A DNA stretch of 64,000 nt from assembly GCF_000800015.1 (NCBI RefSeq), contig NZ_JUGR01000001.1, positions 1,798,001 through 1,862,000 of the forward strand. The letters run 5' to 3'. The DNA comes from Terriglobus sp. TAA 43 (GTDB taxonomy: Bacteria; Acidobacteriota; Terriglobia; Terriglobales; Acidobacteriaceae). The first letter of the stretch is position 1. Each line of letters starts with the position of its first letter. Of the stretch, positions 60,750 to 64,000 are shown in pieces. The notes beneath the pieces were generated by a model. That model did not search any database. It was given only the letters and a program-made list of their open reading frames with translations, and was not told the origin of the DNA. The translations under genes and the position numbers were made by a program.

Positions 60750-61426
60750 CACGCATCCTCTTCATCGAAGATGAACAAGCCTTCGCCATCGGCCTCATCG
60801 ACCGCCTGCGCGCAGAGGGCTATGAAGTGCAATGGGAGAGCAACGGGAACGCAGGTCAACAGGCCGCGTCAGCAAACACATTCGATCTCATTCTGCTCGA
60901 CGTCTCGCTCCCCGGAAAGAACGGCTTCGACATCTGCCGCGACCTACGCCGCGACAACATCTCCACACCGATACTCATGCTCACGGCGCGCGGCGAAGTC
61001 ATCGACCGCGTCCTCGGCCTCAAACTCGGCGCAGACGACTACGTGCAAAAGAACTGCGAACCCATCGAACTCATGGCACGCATCGAAGCCCTCCTGCGCA
61101 GATCCCAACCCTCTGCAACATCGCCCGACATCGCAACCCTCGGCGACATCCGTATCGACTTCCGCCAACATGAAGTTTCACGCGCAGGCATACCCGTAGT
61201 TCTCACGCCCATCGAGTTTCGGTTGCTTAGGTACCTTAACCAACATCGCGGCAACATCATCACCCGCGAAGAGCTGCTTGAAAACGTGTGGTCCGCAGAC
61301 GGCAGCATGCTCAGCCGCACCGTCGACGTGCACGTTGCAGGTCTGCGTAAAAAGATCGAAGAAGACCCGCGCTATCCGCGCTTTCTTCTCACCATCAAAG
61401 GCGCAGGATACAAACTCGCCATTTGA
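60746..61426 (+). CDS. OmpR-family response regulator
   Basis: 226 residues from the ATG at 60746, which overlaps the kinase stop (ATGA). The receiver has the acidic pair in FIEDE, D52 (LLDVSLPG), T80 (LTARG) and K102. The residue after K102 is Asn (YVQKNCEP) where a Pro is nearly always found. The C-terminal winged helix (about 128-226) ends RTVDVHVAGLRKKIEEDPRY, then GAGYKLAI. It is expected to bind DNA as a dimer and may control the TIGR03435 gene that follows after 72 bp. Confidence 0.94.
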   Translation: MTRILFIEDEQAFAIGLIDRLRAEGYEVQWESNGNAGQQAASANTFDLILLDVSLPGKNGFDICRDLRRDNISTPILMLTARGEVIDRVLGLKLGADDYVQKNCEPIELMARIEALLRRSQPSATSPDIATLGDIRIDFRQHEVSRAGIPVVLTPIEFRLLRYLNQHRGNIITREELLENVWSADGSMLSRTVDVHVAGLRKKIEEDPRYPRFLLTIKGAGYKLAI

Positions 61427-61498
61427 TCTCGCAGCGCCTTTACATTCCTTACATACAATTTGCACGCCTGACCTGCACATCGCGACACAATCAGGGTC

Positions 61499-62335
61499 AT
61501 GAAATTCCTCTCGGTCCTTCCGCTCGTACTCGTCGCATCGTTCGCGGTGGCAACAGCACAACAGCCGCAAAGCAACCTGTCGTTTGAAGTCGCCTCCATC
61601 CGCCCCGGTGCAGACGCAGATGCGGAGATGATCGCAATCCGCATGAACGCGGAACGCTCCATGATCCACTACGTCAACGTGTCCCTGCGCGACATGATCC
61701 GCGTCGCTTACAACGTCAAGGAGTTCCAGGTCACCGGCCCTGACTGGATCCGCAACCGCTACAACATCGAAGCCAAATACCCCGCCGGAGCCACAGAAGA
61801 TCAAGTGCCGGAGATGTTGCAATCTCTCCTTCGCGACCGCTTCAAACTCCAATTCCACAACGAAACGAAAGACCACGCCGTATTCGCACTCGTCGTAGGC
61901 AAGAACGGGCCAAAACTGAAACCATCCGAAGTCAAAGCAACAGACTACCCCGACAGCCCCAACCGCAAACCCGGCACGCCCGTACGAGGCGATCTCCAAA
62001 TCATGGGCAGTCCCACGGGCATGCATCTCAAAGGCCCCGCTCTCACCCTCAGCCGCCTCTGTGAAACGCTATCCATGTTTGTCGATCAACCCGTCGTAGA
62101 CCAGACGGGCCTGCCGGAACGCTACGACATCGACCTCACCTTCATGCCAGACAACATGCGCATGCGCGGAGGTCCCGGCGCCCCCGGTCAGGGAGCAGAC
62201 GGAGGCGCAGAAGCACAACCACGCATCACCCTCTTCGAAGCAATACAGGACCTCGGCCTCAAACTCGAGCCACGCAAAGCACCGCTACAGATGCTTATCG
62301 TCGACCACATCGAAAAAGCACCAACCGAAAACTAA
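61499..62335 (+). CDS. TIGR03435-family secreted protein
   Basis: 278 residues with a signal peptide (cleavage after VATAQ). Family motifs: FEVASIRPG, VSLRDMIRVAYNVKEFQVTGP, MLQSLLRDRFKLQFHNETKD, PVVDQTGLPERYDIDLTF and LGLKLEPRKAPLQMLIVD. A Gly-rich insert (RGGPGAPGQGADGGAEAQ) lies before the last domain. Unknown function; it is near 72 bp downstream of a response regulator on the same strand, so it may be under its control or in the same transcript. It is followed at once by a short ORF. Confidence 0.9.
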   Translation: MKFLSVLPLVLVASFAVATAQQPQSNLSFEVASIRPGADADAEMIAIRMNAERSMIHYVNVSLRDMIRVAYNVKEFQVTGPDWIRNRYNIEAKYPAGATEDQVPEMLQSLLRDRFKLQFHNETKDHAVFALVVGKNGPKLKPSEVKATDYPDSPNRKPGTPVRGDLQIMGSPTGMHLKGPALTLSRLCETLSMFVDQPVVDQTGLPERYDIDLTFMPDNMRMRGGPGAPGQGADGGAEAQPRITLFEAIQDLGLKLEPRKAPLQMLIVDHIEKAPTEN

Positions 62336-62350
62336 GTGAGGAGCGCCGCC

Positions 62351-62803
62351 ATGAAATTCATCCTCGCAACAGCATTGCTACTCTCATTGCATGCGTCACC
62401 TCAGCGCATGCAATGCTCCCCAACAGGCCGCACCATAGCTCATCCAATATCTCTTGAAGTCGCAGTTCAAAACGTCTCCATAAAAATCACAATGGAGAAT
62501 CCGATCTTCCGCTTCGTCAGACCCAACATCCTCTTCCTAAGAGCCGAAGGACATTTCTCTCACACGTCCGACGTGCAAACGATTCGGCGCACACTATCGC
62601 ACATCGGCTTTCTTTTGTTCCCGCACCTCAACGGCCCTCAAACTAAAGCTGGCGACAGCAGCGGGATCAGACTTTGGACGCATGTACAAAGTGCCCAGTA
62701 CTTGCCTCGCTTCAGGAGTCTGATCTCGCAACCGAAAAACAATCAACCCCGGTTCCACTTCCTTCGCCGACAACAGGTTGAAACCGCCAGTCTCCCTGCG
62801 TAA
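62351..62803 (+). CDS. Doubtful short secreted protein or decayed gene
   Basis: 150 codons from the ATG at 62351. The first 19 residues (MKFILATALLLSLHASPQ) look like a signal peptide and a GAGGAG site is well placed 9 nt before the ATG. After about residue 30 the chain has no recognisable fold and overlaps the convergent gene at 62594 by 210 bp. SLEVAVQNV near residue 34 recalls the TIGR03435 start, so a decayed third copy is possible. The protein may be real only in its first part. Confidence 0.3.
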   Translation: MKFILATALLLSLHASPQRMQCSPTGRTIAHPISLEVAVQNVSIKITMENPIFRFVRPNILFLRAEGHFSHTSDVQTIRRTLSHIGFLLFPHLNGPQTKAGDSSGIRLWTHVQSAQYLPRFRSLISQPKNNQPRFHFLRRQQVETASLPA

Positions 62804-63358
62804 CTCCATCTGCGCCGCAGCCGTCGCAGCCACAGCATCATTCGGCAAAGCATCTTCCAGGTCCGAATAACTATTCTGGTTAAACGCAGCCAACCACCGA
62901 TACAACAAATGCCCCGCAGGACTATCCGGAATCAACCCCGACTGCTCTCCAAACCGAGGCAGATGCACGATCACCGTCGCATGCACATTGCTGATGCGTT
63001 GCCCCTTCTTCGCAGGCACAGGCGCATCCCCCGCATCACCCAGCACAATCGTATCCACCTGCGAAGGGTCGTCATCGTCATCATCATCCGCGTGTGAGCT
63101 ACTCGAAGAAGAACCACCACCACCGCGCGCAGCACTACCACCTTCATCGCTGCGAAAGTGCCTCGCCCTGCCATGCCCCAGCCCCATGGCAACCATCGAC
63201 AGAACGCCACCAGCAATCATCACCGCCAGCAGCACCGCGGAAGGCCGCATCGGCTGCCGAGCCATCACAGAAAAGCTGGGAACACTTCCACGATGCGATG
63301 TGGGAACCACCGGCGGCTGCATGCGGCGCAACTCCTCAACGCCGCGCACCATGGACAT
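62594..63358 (-). CDS. Membrane protein with acidic low-complexity linker, unknown function
   Basis: 254 residues. A cytoplasmic N-terminus of about 38 residues leads to one membrane helix (VLLAVMIAGGVLSMVAMGLG, about 42-61). A low-complexity linker of Gly/Ser then seven Asp residues (about 70-97) joins a C-terminal domain with PAGHLLYRWLAAFNQNSYSDLEDAL, which looks like the N-terminal helical module found in front of some serine-hydrolase and peptidase domains in soil bacteria. No catalytic motif is seen. Start is the first ATG (63356-63358). Role unknown. Confidence 0.6.
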   Translation of the reverse strand: MSMVRGVEELRRMQPPVVPTSHRGSVPSFSVMARQPMRPSAVLLAVMIAGGVLSMVAMGLGHGRARHFRSDEGGSAARGGGGSSSSSSHADDDDDDDPSQVDTIVLGDAGDAPVPAKKGQRISNVHATVIVHLPRFGEQSGLIPDSPAGHLLYRWLAAFNQNSYSDLEDALPNDAVAATAAAQMELRRETGGFNLLSAKEVEPGLIVFRLRDQTPEARQVLGTLYMRPKSDPAAVASFSLRAVEVREQKKADVR

Positions 63359-63517
63359 CCGCGCGGCGACAGCCCCAGTGTAGCCGCAGATCTTTTGCCA
63401 TGCTGCAAGCAGCCACTCGCGACCGAGTCATCCATCAAAATCAGCCCTCTCAAATTTCAAGTGCTTTCTGGCGCGTTGAATGTTTCAATTGCACGCAAAC
63501 AGTTTCAGGAGATAGTG

Positions 63518-64000
63518 ATGGCAACTCTGACCGGCAAATCGGCTTTGGTAACAGGTGGTTCCCGCGGTATCGGCGCGGCCATTGTGCAGCGACTGGCAAA
63601 AGAAGGCGCCAAAGTAGCGTTCACCTACAGCGCCTCCAGCGAACACGCAAATCGCCTCGTTGAGCAGATTGCAAACGACGGCGGCGAAGCCATCGCCATC
63701 AAGGCCGACGCAGCTGATCAGGCAGCCGTGCGCGCATCCGTGCAACAGGCAGCAGATCACTTCGGCAAGATCGACATCCTCGTGAACAACGCGGGCATCA
63801 TCGTCCTCGGTCCCATTACCGATATCAAGGAGGAAGACTTCCAACGCATTCTCGCCATCAACGTACACAGCGTCTTCACCGCAACGCAGGAAGCCGCCCG
63901 CCACATGCCAAACGGTGGACGTATCATTCACATCGGCTCAGTCAACAGCGACCGCATGCCCTTTGTCGGCGGTTCAGTCTACGCTCTCACCAAGGGCGCG
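63518..64000 (+). CDS. Short-chain dehydrogenase/reductase, C-terminus outside window
   Basis: 161 codons are in the window; the gene runs off the right edge. It has an AGGAGAT site before the ATG (63518-63520). The Rossmann motif TGGSRGIG is at about 12-19, NNAG near 87-90 and the catalytic S/Y-x-x-x-K region (HIGSVNS, then SVYALTKGA) at the edge. The sequence resembles 3-oxoacyl-ACP reductase (FabG)-like SDRs that use NADPH. Substrate cannot be assigned. A small inverted repeat TTGAA-TGT-TTCAA (63476-63488) lies 30 bp before the ATG. Confidence 0.88.
   Translation, partial: MATLTGKSALVTGGSRGIGAAIVQRLAKEGAKVAFTYSASSEHANRLVEQIANDGGEAIAIKADAADQAAVRASVQQAADHFGKIDILVNNAGIIVLGPITDIKEEDFQRILAINVHSVFTATQEAARHMPNGGRIIHIGSVNSDRMPFVGGSVYALTKGA

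Overview
The window looks like a chromosomal segment of an Acidobacteriota genome, class Terriglobia (Terriglobus/Granulicella/Edaphobacter-like). This is inferred from family content: two TIGR03435 proteins, a PadR plus duplicated-permease (ADOP) ABC operon, a very large carboxypeptidase-regulatory/TonB-dependent receptor, an acidobacterial TonB-C-like protein, GH92 and pectinesterase hydrolases, and many small stress enzymes. I saw no tRNA, rRNA, CRISPR array, insertion sequence or prophage. Coding is dense on both strands and most convergent gene pairs are separated by perfect GC-rich hairpins.

Layout. 1-5889 (minus): type IV pilus/type II secretion genes read in the order pilC, pilB, a VOC-domain gene, pilM, pilN, pilO (cut by the window edge). 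6033-12967 (minus): erpA, a 1175-residue TonB-dependent receptor behind a near-consensus promoter and a leader of about 450 nt, and an exported RidA-like protein paired with a Tat-exported FAD amine oxidase. 13207-21045 (minus): translation and nucleotide core (rplM, rpsI, rpsB, tsf, then rtcB, recQ, pyrH) ending in an acyltransferase. 21601-28754: envelope polysaccharide genes (two more acyltransferases, a GT-C glycosyltransferase, an FtsX-like permease without an ATPase, a large membrane protein). 28989-36251: secreted and stress functions (DUF4397 lipoprotein, beta-propeller, cytochrome c/P460 fusion, OsmC, amidohydrolase, AraC regulator, alpha/beta hydrolase).

36252-36520 is a non-coding composite of an inverted repeat, a perfect hairpin and three 12-bp direct repeats. 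36589-44911 has a radical SAM protein, a TonB-C-like protein, a secreted esterase, TIGR03435, and two tandem isocitrate dehydrogenase genes whose cofactor-loop residues differ. 44983-53928 has ahpC-ahpD under a 14-bp palindrome, a pectinesterase, a pdxI-like reductase divergent from a TetR gene, GH92, VOC, and a small HTH gene upstream of a double-domain ThyX. 54012-64000 has a diheme cytochrome c, a GAF protein, a CHY zinc-finger protein at the end of a PadR-ADOP operon with repeated operators, a histidine kinase/response regulator pair whose transcript may be leaderless, TIGR03435, and a short-chain dehydrogenase cut by the window end.

The most interesting leads are the ThyX-like protein whose two halves retain complementary parts of the ThyX signature, the gapless tandem IDH paralogs with diverged coenzyme residues, the repeat composite at 36.3-36.5 kb, and several palindromes or repeats placed on promoters (ahpC, P460/OsmC, PadR). 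All functions are inferred from sequence only; no database search was run.
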